In this document: positions 1 to 11,617 of the stretch, one piece after another | Position numbering within the stretch: position 1 is the first letter of the stretch | Layout of the letters: the number at the start of each line of letters is the position of its first letter | From: Mactra quadrangularis | Lineage: Eukaryota; Mollusca; Bivalvia; Venerida; Mactridae | Length of the DNA stretch: 64,000 nt | Direction: 5' to 3' | Assembly (NCBI GenBank): GCA_025267735.1 | Contig: CM046311.1 | Location: 33,828,895-33,892,894, forward strand | The notes under the pieces: generated by a model | What the model was told of the DNA's origin: nothing | The model's database searches: none | What the model saw: the letters and a program-made list of their open reading frames with translations, nothing else | Program-made: the position numbers and the translations under genes

Positions 1-160
1 ACCACAGACAAAGAGCTTTACAAGTCAGTCACGTCTTGGGATATATACACATGACCGGAGACACACAGCTCTACAAGTCGGTCACTTCTTGGGGTATATA
101 CTTATGCTCGGAGACACACAGCTCTACACGTAAGTCACTTCTTGAGGTGCAAACACTTTA
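1..160. repeat. 53-bp minisatellite, about 2.5 copies
   Basis: Units beginning AGACACACAGCTCTACAAGT start at 59 and 112 (period 53), with a partial unit before them at the window edge. The same array, longer, lies at 21869-22235 upstream of gene 3, so this is the start of a block duplicated upstream of genes 1 and 3. Confidence 0.85.
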
Positions 161-347
161 TAGTACATTGGTGGCATTATACAGGTAAAACAAACAAACA
201 CAACTATGAACAACTGACACCCTTTTTTAACAACTTCATAATTCATCTTTATAAAGTTTGTGACCTCATGGGTTTGGCTTTTTTTGACCCCCAGGATAAT
301 ACTTTGAACAACCTCTGTAACGAATCTTGGGGTGATACTTTCCTGTT

Positions 348-571
348 GGGGTTAACGCCGTAGCAACACAACTCATCTTTCCTGGAAAGGCTTAATCTCT
401 GGATTTAACTTATAACCACTCATAACCAGTTATTAGGCGAATACTTCCATCAGTGACTGACAACTGCCCTTCATGATTTAGAATCCGTGGTAGGAGCGAT
501 AATGGCCAAAGAAATATATAATGACCCAACTCCACGAGAATCAAACCTACGATTGTCGATCAGATTTGCGT
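348..571 (-). mobile_element. tRNA-derived SINE, family B, head interrupted
   Basis: Read on the minus strand, a tRNA-like head (box B at about 530-550) leads into a body with the segment shared by the other family B copies (CAGTTGTCAGTCACTGA-like) and ends in the tail TTGCTACGGCGTTAACCCC. The head is cut at 571, where a family A SINE begins. Related copies lie at 9981-10281, 22534-22771, 46304-46611, 49941-50241 and 52331-52465. Confidence 0.75.
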
Positions 572-581
572 GCTAAAAACT

Positions 582-848
582 TTTTTATCGGGTTCAACGC
601 CGTGTCAACACAATTTTAACGGCATCCAGCGCATAAACTAGCGTCCCTGGACCCTTGTCTATAACAAGTACTCACCTATCATTCCACAAGACCGGAAAAG
701 TCTCCATATATATTATTAGTTGAGGAAATTTGACATTATTGTCAAATTTTCATTGAAGGATATAACCTCCCAGATTCGAACCCGTACCCCCTTCGGAACA
801 CGAGATTCTAAATCCCGGCGTGCTATCAACTGCGCCACCAACCCGGGT
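582..848 (-). mobile_element. tRNA-derived SINE, family A, nested in family B
   Basis: On the minus strand a tRNA-like head with box A (TGGCGCAGTTGATAGCACGC) and box B (GGGTTCGAATC) leads into a body ending TGTGTTGACACGGCGTTGAACCC. It is flanked by near-identical repeats TGCTAAAAACT (571-581) and TGCTAAAACT (849-858), as expected of a target-site duplication. Other copies are at 20512-20801 and 22780-23045. Confidence 0.85.
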
Positions 849-858
849 TGCTAAAACT

Positions 859-1536
859 ACTTGGGTGATACTACATCTTAAATATAAAATAGTTCTAGGT
901 CTCATGACTTTAGAGAAAAAAACATTTCAACATTTAGTAATGTTACACCATGTTAAAATTTAGACCTATGGGACGGGACTTTTTATGACCCTGAGGCACA
1001 ATTAAATCAAATTTTGTAGAAAACTTTAAGTGATGCTTCATAGGCGGATCTAGCAGGGGTCAGGGGTCCTAGAATTTTCAAAATGTACCTCTCCATTAGT
1101 GTATTTCTTGACTGTAAGCCATTTTTAAGTAAATTTTAGATGCATTGATTTAATAGGTATGTAGTTTTTATTATATATATTTTGCATTTTTCTGCAAAAT
1201 GTGTATAATGTTGTTTTGGTTTGAAAGTTTGTCCCCCCAGAAAAAAATCCTGTATCCCACCCTGAATGCTTAATGAGAAATATGTAAGGAGTTGGCGTTA
1301 TGACTTTGAAATAGAAATTATTTCAATACTTTACTGTATAAATCTATCTATATTGTAAATTTATTGACACTGGGACGAGGCAAGTTTTAATCCCATTCTA
1401 TGCTTTAAAAATCTGTATATATGACTTTAGCTACATATCAAATACTTTAGCTACATATCAAATATTCAAACTTAATCTCAAAATATACTCTATTTACAAG
1501 TAGTTTCCGTTATAATAACACAATTGCATTCGTCAT
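859..1536. other. Gene 1 upstream flank with a GGCGGATC-ended repeat
   Basis: No coding potential seen. About 1040-1265 is a degenerate copy of the non-autonomous repeat found whole at 36830-37110 (start CATAGGCGGATC, core AAAATGTACCT, end CCCACCCTGAATG). About 850-960 matches 23050-23160 upstream of gene 3. From about 1470 the sequence becomes the proximal promoter block shared with genes 2-5. Confidence 0.5.
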
Positions 1537-1598
1537 TATATTTTACACAAAGTTGAAAACGAAACAAGAAGTAAAAAGTCTCACATTTCAAGGTGAAA
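1537..1598 (+). promoter_or_regulatory. Gene 1 proximal promoter: TATA-like box and ISRE-like motif
   Basis: A TATA-like TATATTTTA at 1537-1545 is followed by GAAAACGAAAC at 1555-1565, an exact match to the GAAANNGAAAC core bound by interferon regulatory factors in animals. The ATG follows 33 nt later. The block is homologous upstream of genes 2-5, and the motif recurs in all six genes. Regulatory use is inferred from motif and position only. Confidence 0.5.
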
Positions 1599-1942
1599 AT
1601 GGCTGAGGGCGGCAGTATTCAGGTGAATTTGTCGGAGGAAGCATTCGATTATATTTGTTCTGTGTGTGACCGAAAAAATATAACTAAAGAAGCTGTTAAA
1701 TATTGCATTGACTGTAAGGATTATTGTTGCAAACCATGTACAGATATGCACAAAGTTTTTGTGCCTTTGTCTGGTCACAGTTTCTTGGATGTTGGACAAG
1801 GAAACCAATTTGGAAACCAAGCAACCAATTTTCCTGAGTTCCCGACGGAAAGATGCTGCAAACATAAAGGAAAAGTCATCGATATGTATTGCCAGGAACA
1901 TGATTCTGTTGGTTGCTATGCGTGTATAGCCACGGAACACAA
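1599..1942 (+). CDS. Gene 1 exon 1: double B-box N-terminus of a RING-less TRIM-like protein
   Basis: The exon codes for residues 1-114 plus two bases of codon 115. B-box 1 shows C20-X2-C23, C36-X2-C39, C44-X2-C47, H51 and H60. B-box 2 shows C86-X2-H89, C98-X2-H101, C106-X2-C109 and H114. There is no RING domain. The start is the ATG at 1599; an in-frame GTG at 1593 could extend it but is not a plausible eukaryotic start. The donor is AA|GTAAGT after 1942. The paired zinc folds normally serve protein contact and oligomerisation in TRIM proteins. Without a RING the protein is unlikely to be a ubiquitin ligase on its own (inference). Confidence 0.9.
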
Positions 1943-3116
1943 GTAAGTGTTAAAAAGAATTATCTAATCACTATAATTACATTTAAATTTATTACTGATA
2001 TTTTATTATTATTGATAGGAGATCCTTTAGTATGTGTATGTGACTGGTGGGCGATGTGTATCTGTTAATAAAGAAAAATACATTTGTTCTAATAATAGCA
2101 TAGTTAAGTCTATACTACTAAAAAGACATATATAAGTATGTAATCATAAAATGAACTAGGTTACGTCAACAAGTTTTAAATGCAGAAAACATGTCGTTTA
2201 TTAGGTCATGAGTATTCATGTACTCAAATAATGAACTTAGTTTTGATTAAGCAGATCATGATTGTAGTCGCAATGTTTAAATAAATAGACTTCTTTGTGT
2301 ACGTAAGCAATGATTATTAAACTGATACATAATATATTTTTGAAAATGTTTGTGGATCAAATTTTAGAACTCATAAAAACGCTAAAGTTATGAATACATA
2401 CAGTATAAATTAAGCATGCTTTTAAATTTACTGTGTACACATGCGTTATACAAGGTATAGTTCGGTTTTTCTCAACTGTCAAAACATGTATAATTTCACG
2501 GCGAGTGTTTTTGTAAAAATAATCGTCTTGATCCATTCATGAGTTTCCAACAGTGTATATTTTGGTCGAGTTATGCTGGTTATACTATATGGTATGTTTT
2601 AGTCCAGATATATTTAATAACAATTAGGCTGCCAGTACAAAATCAAAACATTCAGTCACCGTGAATAATTCAAGTTTTAAATGTTGAGAAAACACGAACT
2701 ATACAGTAGTTAAAATTTCAATTCAGACAGACTGAAAAGTTTTTGTACGTGGTAACATTCCAAAGTGTTATAGTTTGTTTTGATTATATTACACTAATAA
2801 AAAATCCTTTGTTTTAAAAAATAAACATTTTTTTTCATTCACCTGCATCAGTTTATATATCTTTTAAGAGTAAAGAAATACATATAGAATTTCTTAAATC
2901 GGTCAAAGAACATTCTTGTTTCAATTGACTTATGTCTTGATGATCACAAATTCTTATATCAAATTTTTTCATAGTCATTTTCATATTTTGGAATTTAATT
3001 GTTTTGTTGTTATCAAAGGAAAAGAGTAACGTATTATTACCAAGTTGTTATTAGAGTTTGTTTTAACATCAGTTTCTATATATATGTATGTGTAAAATAA
3101 ATTTGTTCCTTTTCAG
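1943..3116 (+). other. Gene 1 intron, 1,174 bp, phase 2
   Basis: Donor GTAAGTGT and acceptor TCCTTTTCAG. The first 100 bp and last 200 bp align with the introns of genes 2, 4 and 6. A TTTTTCTCAACTGTCAAAA segment at about 2465-2484 resembles one arm of the hairpin element at 6235-6360. No large insertion is seen, so this intron is close to the ancestral form. Confidence 0.8.
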
Positions 3117-4476
3117 ATCATGTCCAGACAGTAAGATTTACTCAGTACCTGACATGTTGAACGTTTTGTTCAACTCATCTGAAAGCAAAGAGACAGAGAG
3201 TCGTCTTAAACAAATGATGACCTCCATGTCAAAATTGAGTGAATCTAAAGATACACAATTAGATAAACTAGGTGTATCAAAGAAGAATGCTTTAAAGCAA
3301 GTTGCTACATTCCAGAAAGTGCTTGAAGATATGGTTAGACATGCTGCAGACAAGTCAAGACAAGAAATAGAAGAAGCGTTCAAGAATGTTGAGAAGGAAA
3401 TTCTGGAAGATAAAGGAAACATTGATGACACTAACAATGTGTTACAAAATACCGACGACAAGCTTACCAAATCAGCATCCAATAGAGCACAACGATTTGT
3501 ATGTTCAAAGTTAGCTCAGAAAAGTATCACTGAAGCAGAGATGATAAAGGCTAAACAACAAACTTGTACTTTTAGAAAATTGGAGATGACTTTTGATCCT
3601 GACAATGCACTAAAAGATTACATCCAGGGTTTACATGGAATTGGTAAAGTACATGTTCCTGATAAAAAGAGAGTAGATCTGTACAAATTAAAAGGCAGTC
3701 ATGATATCAACATAAAAGTAGCTGATGATACAAACACGAAATTTTATTTAGGATGCTGCCTCATATCAGATCAACAACTATTAGTCACTGATCGGGACAA
3801 CAAGAAACTTAAACTAGTTGACATCAAGAAGAGGACTGTAGTTGATCACTGTTCATTAGGCTGCAAAATATTTGGCGTATGTTTGGTCAACGATAAAGAA
3901 GTTGCAGTCGGATGTGGAAGTCCAAACAAAATTCAATTTGTATCCATTGAAAACAAGATGAAGCTTACAAGGAAGATTGATACAATTCATCTCTGCTATG
4001 GTATTGCTATGAAAAATGATCATCTTTATGTTACTGACTGGGGTGCTGCCCTGTATGTTTATGATATGAATGGTACTTTGTTGAGGACAGTAACAAATGA
4101 CAATGCTGGTAACAGATTGTTTACTTATAGTACACATATCACCTTCAATGATGTTGGGAACAAAATGTTTGTTGGTACCTATGGTAAAGGATTTGTTAGT
4201 TTTGATGGGGATGGTAACCACCTGTCTACTATTATTGATAATGATTTGGCTAATGTAGATGGTACATGTTGTGATGGTAGTGGAAACGTATTTATTGTTG
4301 GACGAACTTCTAACAATATTGAACAATATAATGAAGATGGTAAGAAGATTGGTGTTGTTGTACAACAAGGCGATGGGTTAACTAGCCCATCATCTATTGC
4401 TTTTAATCCAAGAGATAATATATTATATGTGACATTTTTAGGATCAGATGTATTGAAAGTGTTTGAATTAGAATAG
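3117..4476 (+). CDS. Gene 1 exon 2: coiled coil and six-bladed NHL-like beta-propeller
   Basis: The codon split AA|A gives K115. C117 follows as the last B-box-2 ligand, so the intron cuts that domain. Residues about 135-265 are charged and heptad-like, a B-box C-terminal coiled coil. A short linker (MTFDPDN, residue 272) leads to the propeller, about 300-567. Its inner strands recur at 336 (LLVTD), 376 (EVAVG), 418 (LYVTD), 466 (FVGT), 506 (VFIVG) and 551 (LYVTF), spaced 40-48 residues: six blades. The 567-aa protein has no signal peptide or membrane segment, so it is probably cytosolic. NHL-type propellers bind RNA or protein; the ligand here is unknown. Polyadenylation candidates: AATAAA near 4765 and 4829. 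Confidence 0.9.
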
Positions 4477-4975
4477 ACACAAGTACATTTCAAATGCAAA
4501 TGTAGAGTATTATTCAGTTAAAAATAATTCTACTAAGATGTATTGAAAATATTAGACTAGGAATAGACACTAGTACATTCCATGCAATGTAAAAATGAAA
4601 TTCTGATTTAGTTTGCAATACTTTAGTTGTAAAAAGTAATAACTGACATTTTACACGTGTTAGTATAATACAATGATAACGTACGTTTAGGACGCATATA
4701 TTGACTATCAGCTGTTTCAATTGTTTCTAAAAAACGATATAGAAATATAGAGATGAGCTTTAATCAATAAATGTTTTTGAAATGACTACATGTAGTAGTT
4801 CTATGTGATAATACTGTAGTATACTATCGTAATAAAATATAAACAAAGCAATACAGTCCCGTTATCATCCCTTGAAGCATTCACAAAAAATCAACGATGC
4901 TTTCAGTATTTCCACATCTGTAAGTTGGGAATTTTTTGTTTAGTACGGTTCAATTTATTATCACTTCTCATCTAG
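4477..4975 (+). other. Gene 1 3' flank (class I) with a duplicated CDS end
   Basis: The 3' UTR region is shared with genes 2 and 5. At about 4535-4582 it repeats in degenerate form the last bases of the CDS and the first of the 3' UTR (GATGTATTGAAA then GGAATAGACACTAGTACATT; compare 4448-4492). Confidence 0.7.
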
Positions 4976-6040
4976 GGTTCACGTGCATTTATCGATTTAC
5001 TGAACCCTTCGTAAAGTGTATAAGGTCCCTAACATGATACATGAAGAGTTGGGTAAACACATACATTTAACAAACTTATAGGTATACATGTATATTTTGG
5101 CTAATATCTAAGTAAATGTATGTTCGATTTAAGTAAAGTTAGTCTAAATATATAAGAATAGTCTAAATATGGAACATCATTATAATGTTTATTTCATTAC
5201 ATAGAACAAAAGATTTAACAAGTAATTACAAAACATCACAGTGTGTGAAAAAGTCAATGTAACAAAATGAGGATTGCGATCTCTGTAGTTAATGTTGTAA
5301 AAGGATAGCGACATTCGGGTAAATGTGTCTCTGATTCTCTCTCTAATAACGAGTGTGACCTCCATGGCTGTTGAGAACCGATTGGCATCGCGTTCTCATG
5401 GATCTCACATACTGATGAACGTGATGCTGACGTATACCTGTCCATTCGCGTACAATCCTTCCACATAGTTCAGCTAGGGGTTGGGCTGCAACAACACAAT
5501 GTACACGGCGGTTCAATTTATCCCATATATGTTACTTTATGTTTAACTAGAGATTTCGGTGATGTGCACATTCGGCGATGTGGTTGTAATGAAGAAATCC
5601 TGTTGTCGCTCTTGTTGTGTTGGCTGGCGCGCAATCTATTTTAACAACCAATAGCAAATTCTGGCTGTTCTATCGTTAACCGGCTCATTGTGTGTTTTTG
5701 GAAGCGTGGGTCGTAATACTGTCCACAACGACCATGTGCAATTTGGATTAGCGCCAGACACGATTTCCTCGTGCATTTAACGAATTTCATCTATTCACTG
5801 TTCAACGCATCGGTTATATTACTTTCGTAGAAGTGACTACGCAGCAATAATTGTATAATCAATAGCAGATGTACAAAGTTTCGATAAAAAATATTTGTTC
5901 ATAAAAAAGTTGTACGCAATTGAAATATACATACCTTTTTAGTTTTCTTAAGTGTATACAGTGCTATCCGAAATTCCATTTTCACTAGTACAAATGTTGG
6001 GTTTTTCCTTTATAGATGTACCATTAAAATTCATTTTAGA
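4976..6040 (-). pseudogene. Tc1/mariner-like element with decayed transposase
   Basis: The minus strand at about 5530-5343 reads HIWDKLNRRVH, then VRSMRTRCQSVL and SHGGHTRY followed by a stop. This is the typical C-terminal end of Tc1-like (IS630-type) transposases, after the last catalytic acidic residue. Upstream, towards 5790, the frame is broken and only scraps such as NDRTARI can be read. The block is present after genes 1 and 5 but missing from the otherwise homologous flank of gene 2 (about 18610-18770), so it entered as an insertion. The exact ends were not resolved. Confidence 0.6.
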
Positions 6041-6234
6041 TGTATTTATCTAGTTGGAAATGTATTATAAACTATAATAAGGGAGAAATTCTGCATTAAA
6101 CAATTGTATTTGCTATAATTTACATATATTCAAAGTTATTACTTTGTTTCCACAAATATTGATCAAAATTGAAGAACAAATCACACAAAAGTGTATAGGT
6201 AATTACGGATAGCAATGTTTATTGATATTGTTTA

Positions 6235-6360
6235 TTTTTTCTCAACTGTCAAAAGATGAATATTTTTATGGTGACGAAATACTCTTTAACTAACATTCGT
6301 GATATTGTGATAATAAAAAATCACCATGGAATTAATCAAACTTTGACAGTTGAGAAAAAA
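6235..6360. repeat. Hairpin (short inverted-repeat) element, copy 1
   Basis: Left arm TTTTTTCTCAACTGTCAAA (6235-6253) and right arm TTTGACAGTTGAGAAAAAA (6342-6360) are perfect reverse complements around an 88-bp loop. Homologous copies are at 18992-19121 and 45841-45971. It may be a small MITE or a structured RNA segment. Confidence 0.75.
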
Positions 6361-8227
6361 TAGACTTTACAAAGCTTAGAACGAGTAAAATGTATTGTTT
6401 TTTTTTTCAACTGAGGCTTTTTCATTGTTGTCACAACAATGATATTCTGTTGAATAGAACATTGTACTGTTTTTTTGCTGTTCGAGTAGATCTGAAGTTC
6501 TTATTTCATGTTCCGTGTAAATTACCAAAAAAGATGCTCTAGCAATTATACATTGATTTCTCTACTCACAATACTTGGTAAAGATTTGGAAACAGTGTAA
6601 TCCCCAAATAGCAAGACAGAGCCAACTTTCAAGACCTTCTTTCTTTAGCTGTCAAAGAAAGATCATTGTCACAATGAATATACAATAACATCTATTGCAA
6701 ATGCTTATCCATTATCTCTTACTGATTGGTGAAACATCCAGTTCCTTAGATATTATTGCAATATGGGCATATTGTTTTCACTGAATTTACAGCAGTTTGT
6801 GAACATTCCTTTCTTTTTCTACTGGATATAATGCTGTGTCAACTAAAATGACCGTCATTGTATGACAATGAGCTCATAAAATCTATTGTCCAGGATCCTC
6901 CTCTATACATATACTCACACTACTCTTCTACAAGGTTGGCAACTTCTTCATATACATTATTAATGTAGGAAAATCAGCATTGTCAAATTTTCATGGAAGA
7001 GTGAATTTCATCAACTCTTTTCTTCAAACATAACTGTTTTATAATAACCGATATAAAGCAGATAATGAGAATACTGCGTTGATTGAAAACAGAAAACGAT
7101 GATAAATATAAAACAAAGTAGAATTCTAACTCAAAATGTTTATTTAAGATCTTACACAAAACATAGAAGTTACAACATATAGATGACACATTGTTGTAAT
7201 TGTTTACAGTGAGATGTTGGTATGGTGTTGATATTTGATGGTGTTTAAGGTAGTTTGAACCATTTATATAATTATCAAGATGAGTGACACAGAGTGGTAT
7301 TATCTTGGAATCTTGCATACATATTTATAATAAAAATTTAGATCCACACACTAGATTCATATTATTTAATTTTTGTTGACCAAAAACTGTAACCAGTTGA
7401 TCTTAGAATTTGGTGACTAGATGACAAAAGCACCAAATGTTTACTGATATTTTTTCCCATTTTTTGTACATTATGAAATTTTTTCTTCAACACCATACAT
7501 TGGAATAAAGATATATTTATTTGACTGTTGTTTTGGGCAATAGATAGAAAATTCCGAATAGATAATAGCTTAAAACGATTAATAAAGTTTCTGTATTTTT
7601 TATGAAAGGTAATTATGAAAATGACTTATAACAAGTTCGATAATTTCGTCTTTTAAGGATTACAATTTTTCGTGCTTAAAACATTATTAATGCAAAATAA
7701 AAAAGCCACAAATATTTACTGCAGACCATCACCAGAGATAATTAAATAAAAACAGACTGAAACAAAAAAACATTGAAATCTTGAGTACATATTCACATTC
7801 TTGCAAGTCGAGCAAAAACATAAATATGTCACAAAAATGTACCTATGGGAATAAAATTTTCTTAATTCTTTTCTGCATTGAAATACGATCTTAAGGAATA
7901 AATAGAATCTATCTTTTGTTTTAGGATTGTAATTTTCATAAATATTAATCATCAAAGGGAGACAATTTCAGATAGTAGTAATCATTTATATTAGTTAACA
8001 AGATTTAATGTATATTAGAAATTTAACACTTGATTTAAATTAACTGTTTATAAATTAGCCGGTTATATAATATGTATTTAAGTCCAGAGAAGATTACACA
8101 CACAGTTTCATATAATATATCGTAGTAGAGTTATTATAAGCCTAACATATAACATCTATTACAAAGCCTATTAAATATAAGAAAATACATAAAAAATTGT
8201 CCATTAATATTTAAAAACAACTTTATG
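6361..8227. other. Non-coding class I flank between hairpin and spectrin pseudogene
   Basis: AT-rich and without convincing coding potential. It contains a perfect 9-bp-arm palindrome (CATTGTTGTCACAACAATG, about 6424-6442) and aligns throughout with about 46000-48210. The first half also aligns with about 19140-19800. A motif CAAAGGGAGACAATTT occurs near 7955. Confidence 0.6.
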
Positions 8228-9842
8228 CTAGTTCACAAACATAGACTGTGTAAAGTCGGCGTAATCATATGCATCAGGTATGACACGTCCGGTTCTATCC
8301 ACGTACGGTTTCATACGACCAATACAATAATCAGCTTGTTCCTTCGTAAGATTCTGAAATAACAAAATGGAAATGTATTGATAGTAAATTGATAATATCT
8401 AAGTTGTTTTTCAAACTATCCATATTAAGTGTTTTCATTTTGTTTTGTATGGAATAATTTGAAAAACACTGAAATAGTAACAAAATGGAAATAGATTGAT
8501 TATTGATTGATGATAAACCTGTTTTTCACTTCAAAATACCCACATTAAGAACACTGAGGAAATAATTTGAACAGCTAAATCATACTGCACTTAGTATGCC
8601 TAATGTTTTTGGCAGTTTATGATAAAATACTAATTACAAAGAATTACACAATAGCTTAGATCAAATGTAAGGAAAAATCGACTTTCAAGTCTATTTGCAT
8701 TACTTGATATCACTTATGAATAATTAGATCATACTGTTTATTTAATTACAAGAAAATCAACCTTTTTTACTCTTGATTAAACTATATAGAATAAAATCTT
8801 AAAGAATGGTCTCAATGCCAAAATTCAACTAGCAACCGTTTTGTATTTGCTACCACTTTGCTTAGACTAAATGAAAATGTTGGGCTTAAAACTTGCATAT
8901 ACAATAAAACATTATAAAAATAGTTATTGATATTAAAATTACTTAACAGCATAAAGTTCGTTTGACGTAATAAATGTTTTTCTCCAGATGTTAGAGCTCG
9001 GAAAGCTTGTTCCACCTCCGAGCTCGACTGGACGTTCTCTGTCTCACGGCTTATCATAAACGCCATATATTCTTGTAGTGATACGTGGCCATCTCTGTAA
9101 AATGTCAAAATCCAAGTATGTTTAATAGTGAACCTTTAACAAACAACTTGATGACTGCATGAAAAACATATATTTGGTCTGAAAATCTAGTTTAACTCGA
9201 CACAATATAATGGTGGCAGGAACCATTTTTAGTTATGATTATATAACGGATCTATAAAACAGCACTTATACTTGATACAGTGCCCACTTGCAACTTTAGT
9301 AGAAATGGGACCTATTCCAAGCCAGTTATAACGGTGACTTGGACAGTGTCTACCTTCAACTTAAGTTGTAAGGGGTCCTTTTTCATTTTGGACAATTTTT
9401 TTAGGGGGGGGGGTATTTTACACAGGTTATTAATCGGGCTACATACTCATTCACTGGTTTCCTGTACTTCTTACAAAGCCTGTCAAATGATTTTGAACAA
9501 GCAAATAAATAGTGAGTAATAAAATAAGGGTTAATATAACTGAAAGTTAAAAGAGACTCAACAACACTTGTTATGTATCAATCTGTCCCAATGTCAATCT
9601 GACGAGTCAACAAAGTAAAATCATGATAATACTATCGCAGTTTCTCTGGTCGGAGTGATCAAACTACATATTATCAAGTTAAAGATTACACTTACCTGTT
9701 AGGATCTACCATATCAAGTATAGCTTGAAACTCAGGATCAACTTGTCCATCTTCTACAACAGGCAAGTCATAACCTATAGCTCATAAACTAGATTTAAAT
9801 TCTTGATGGTCAAGTTTACCAGATTTGTTTTTATCAAAATGT
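8228..9842 (-). pseudogene. Alpha-spectrin 3'-end pseudogene, copy 1 (last three exons)
   Basis: Three exon-like blocks with splice sites lie on the minus strand. Exon 9696-9842 encodes an EF-hand (FDKNKSGKLDHQEF) through YDLPVVEDGQVDPEF but has TGA where functional spectrins have arginine. Exon 8948-9094 reads RDGHVSLQEYMAFMISRETE, then VQSSSEVEQAFRALTSGEK, where one base is missing and the frame shifts. Exon 8228-8353 is intact: NLTKEQADYC, MKPYVDRTGR, FTQSMFVN and stop. This is the calcium-binding-like C-terminus of alpha-spectrin. Kept introns mean it arose by genomic duplication, not retroposition. No upstream spectrin exons are visible. Confidence 0.9.
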
Positions 9843-9980
9843 CTGAAAAAAGTAAATATTTGAATTTGATTTAATTGTTAACATTTCCTGCACAAAATGT
9901 GAAAATATGGATTAATCTGTTTGTAATGCAGGTAGCATAAGATACAATTATTTTATTGATCTTATTATATTTGATTACAT
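9843..9980. other. Short spacer
   Basis: AT-rich, homologous to 49799-49940. No feature recognised. Confidence 0.5.
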
Positions 9981-10281
9981 TTAATGCTGTACCAACACAT
10001 TGTATAGGTCATATCACGGCAGTCAGACAATCTACTCAACATTCAAAGAAAAGCTAAATTTATAGGCTTAGCTGTTAACCAGTTACTTGTCTATGCGCGT
10101 ACTTCCGCCATTGAACTGAAAGCTGCCCTGCAAGATTAGAAATCTGTGGTAGAAGGGATGATGGCCGTATTGATCATTTCATAACCGAATTCTGTGAAAG
10201 TAGGGTACTCCCAGGAATTAAACCTACAATCTATCGCTCAGTAAATGTTTGCCCCTCTGACTGAGCTAGCCGGGCTGCTTA
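9981..10281 (-). mobile_element. SINE family B
   Basis: The minus strand starts with a tRNA-like head (CAGCCCGGCTAGCTCAGTCA-like box A) and ends ACAATGTGTTGGTACAGCATTAA. The hexamer TTACAT flanks both sides, a probable short target-site duplication. The homologous copy is at 49941-50241, so insertion predates the block duplication. Confidence 0.8.
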
Positions 10282-11617
10282 CATGAAAATAATCATAATC
10301 AAGTTTTTTTTTCAAAAAATCATAAATATCTTGAAAGAACGGAGCAACGGATTTGCACAAATAATCATTCATTTTCAATAAGCGGGTGCATTTTGGGGGT
10401 ATGAAAGACAGGAAAATCAGTGTTCTAGAATTCTTAATTTAGCCTTTTAATCGAAGAATATAACCTGTAAACTGCAACTTTCTGAAATATTTTGATCATG
10501 ACATCAGTAATTGTTGTCATATGCTTATTTGAAGTACGACTGTTAGGGGAACAAATTTGCCATGAAATGTTCGTTATGCTAACTTTCAATGGTCGCTTAC
10601 CATAAATAGTTGGTATATTACACATTTAAGAATTTTCCCTAATATAAACAAACATGGTTCATATAGAAATTTCAACTTCAAATTCAAGGACTTTTCCAGG
10701 ACATTCAAGGACACATTATTGTTTTTCAAGGACACGTTTGGTACAAAATATGAGCTATAAAACCCATTTTAAAGGTAATAAGAGCTGTCAGAGAGAGGAG
10801 ACAGCGTGCTCAACTTAGTAAGTATTTGTCACAGAAGTAAAAATGTATAAGGAGTTATGAACCTTGTCACATGAGATGTGGTTGATCAGGGGTTGCAAAA
10901 ACGCCAAATTCGTTTCGGTCCGGCAGTTTGATCGAGCCGTCGGTCCGGCCGACCGGCGTTTTTTCTCACGACATTTTTACATTTTTCGCCGATAATTCGT
11001 TCCATACTTTGGTTCGAAAATCATACAGGCCGAATCAGTGTGAACCAGGAATATTCCTAGGACGCGATTTCCTGCATAAAAACGGCAAAATCGCATTAAA
11101 AGTTCTTAAATGCGAGAAAATATCGCACCACTTTTCTAGACGCTTTTGGACGTCTAAAATTATCAATAAAATCGTGACACTGTTAATCAAAAAAGTTTGA
11201 AATCGGCGAAAAATAGTTAAACAAATTTTCATAGTGTACTAAAATTAAATTCCTTAATTGGTCGTCGATTGTTAATCCAGATATGGGTTGTGAAGAATAA
11301 GACAAAATTTACATGATACAATGCCATTCAAAAGTTCTTTTAAAACAAATGATTAGAATGATTAAGCCAACTTCAAGAAATAATATAGCAAAATTACCTG
11401 TGGTATCATTGTATGCATGATGTGTTTTTCTTAAATTGTTTATCATTTTGTTCTAAAATTAGGTATTTTTGTAGGGCACTGTACTTTTGGGTCATATTAT
11501 AAATTTTATATTATGCGATACATCAACTGATAACGTTTGTCATTCAACAAAAAGCATAAATATTTTATTGATTTCATCAAAATTCAAATTGCTTATTTTA
11601 CACCGATTATTCGAGGA
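10282..11617. other. Non-coding region with degenerate repeats
   Basis: No gene supported. About 10675-10740 has repeated TTCAAGGAC(A/T) words; about 10895-10975 is locally GC-rich with GGTCCGGC motifs; both look like ends of old transposons. The stretch at about 11230-11617 aligns with 50450-50830, confirming the block duplication. A 90-codon open frame at 10928-11200 shows no protein-like features. Confidence 0.4.

Noticed and set aside
1593..1598. Upstream in-frame GTG or TTG starts before the ATG of exon 1 (1593, 15158, 31373, 38766, 53109)
   Set aside because: Not used as starts in animal nuclear genes; all six copies have a homologous ATG in good context.
1581..1940. Minus-strand open frame opposite exon 1
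   Set aside because: Shadow of the B-box exon; cysteine-poor and without family features.
3856..4368. Long minus-strand open frames (up to 170 codons) opposite exon 2 in several copies
   Set aside because: They are mirror frames of conserved coding sequence, have no domain, and are not kept in all copies.
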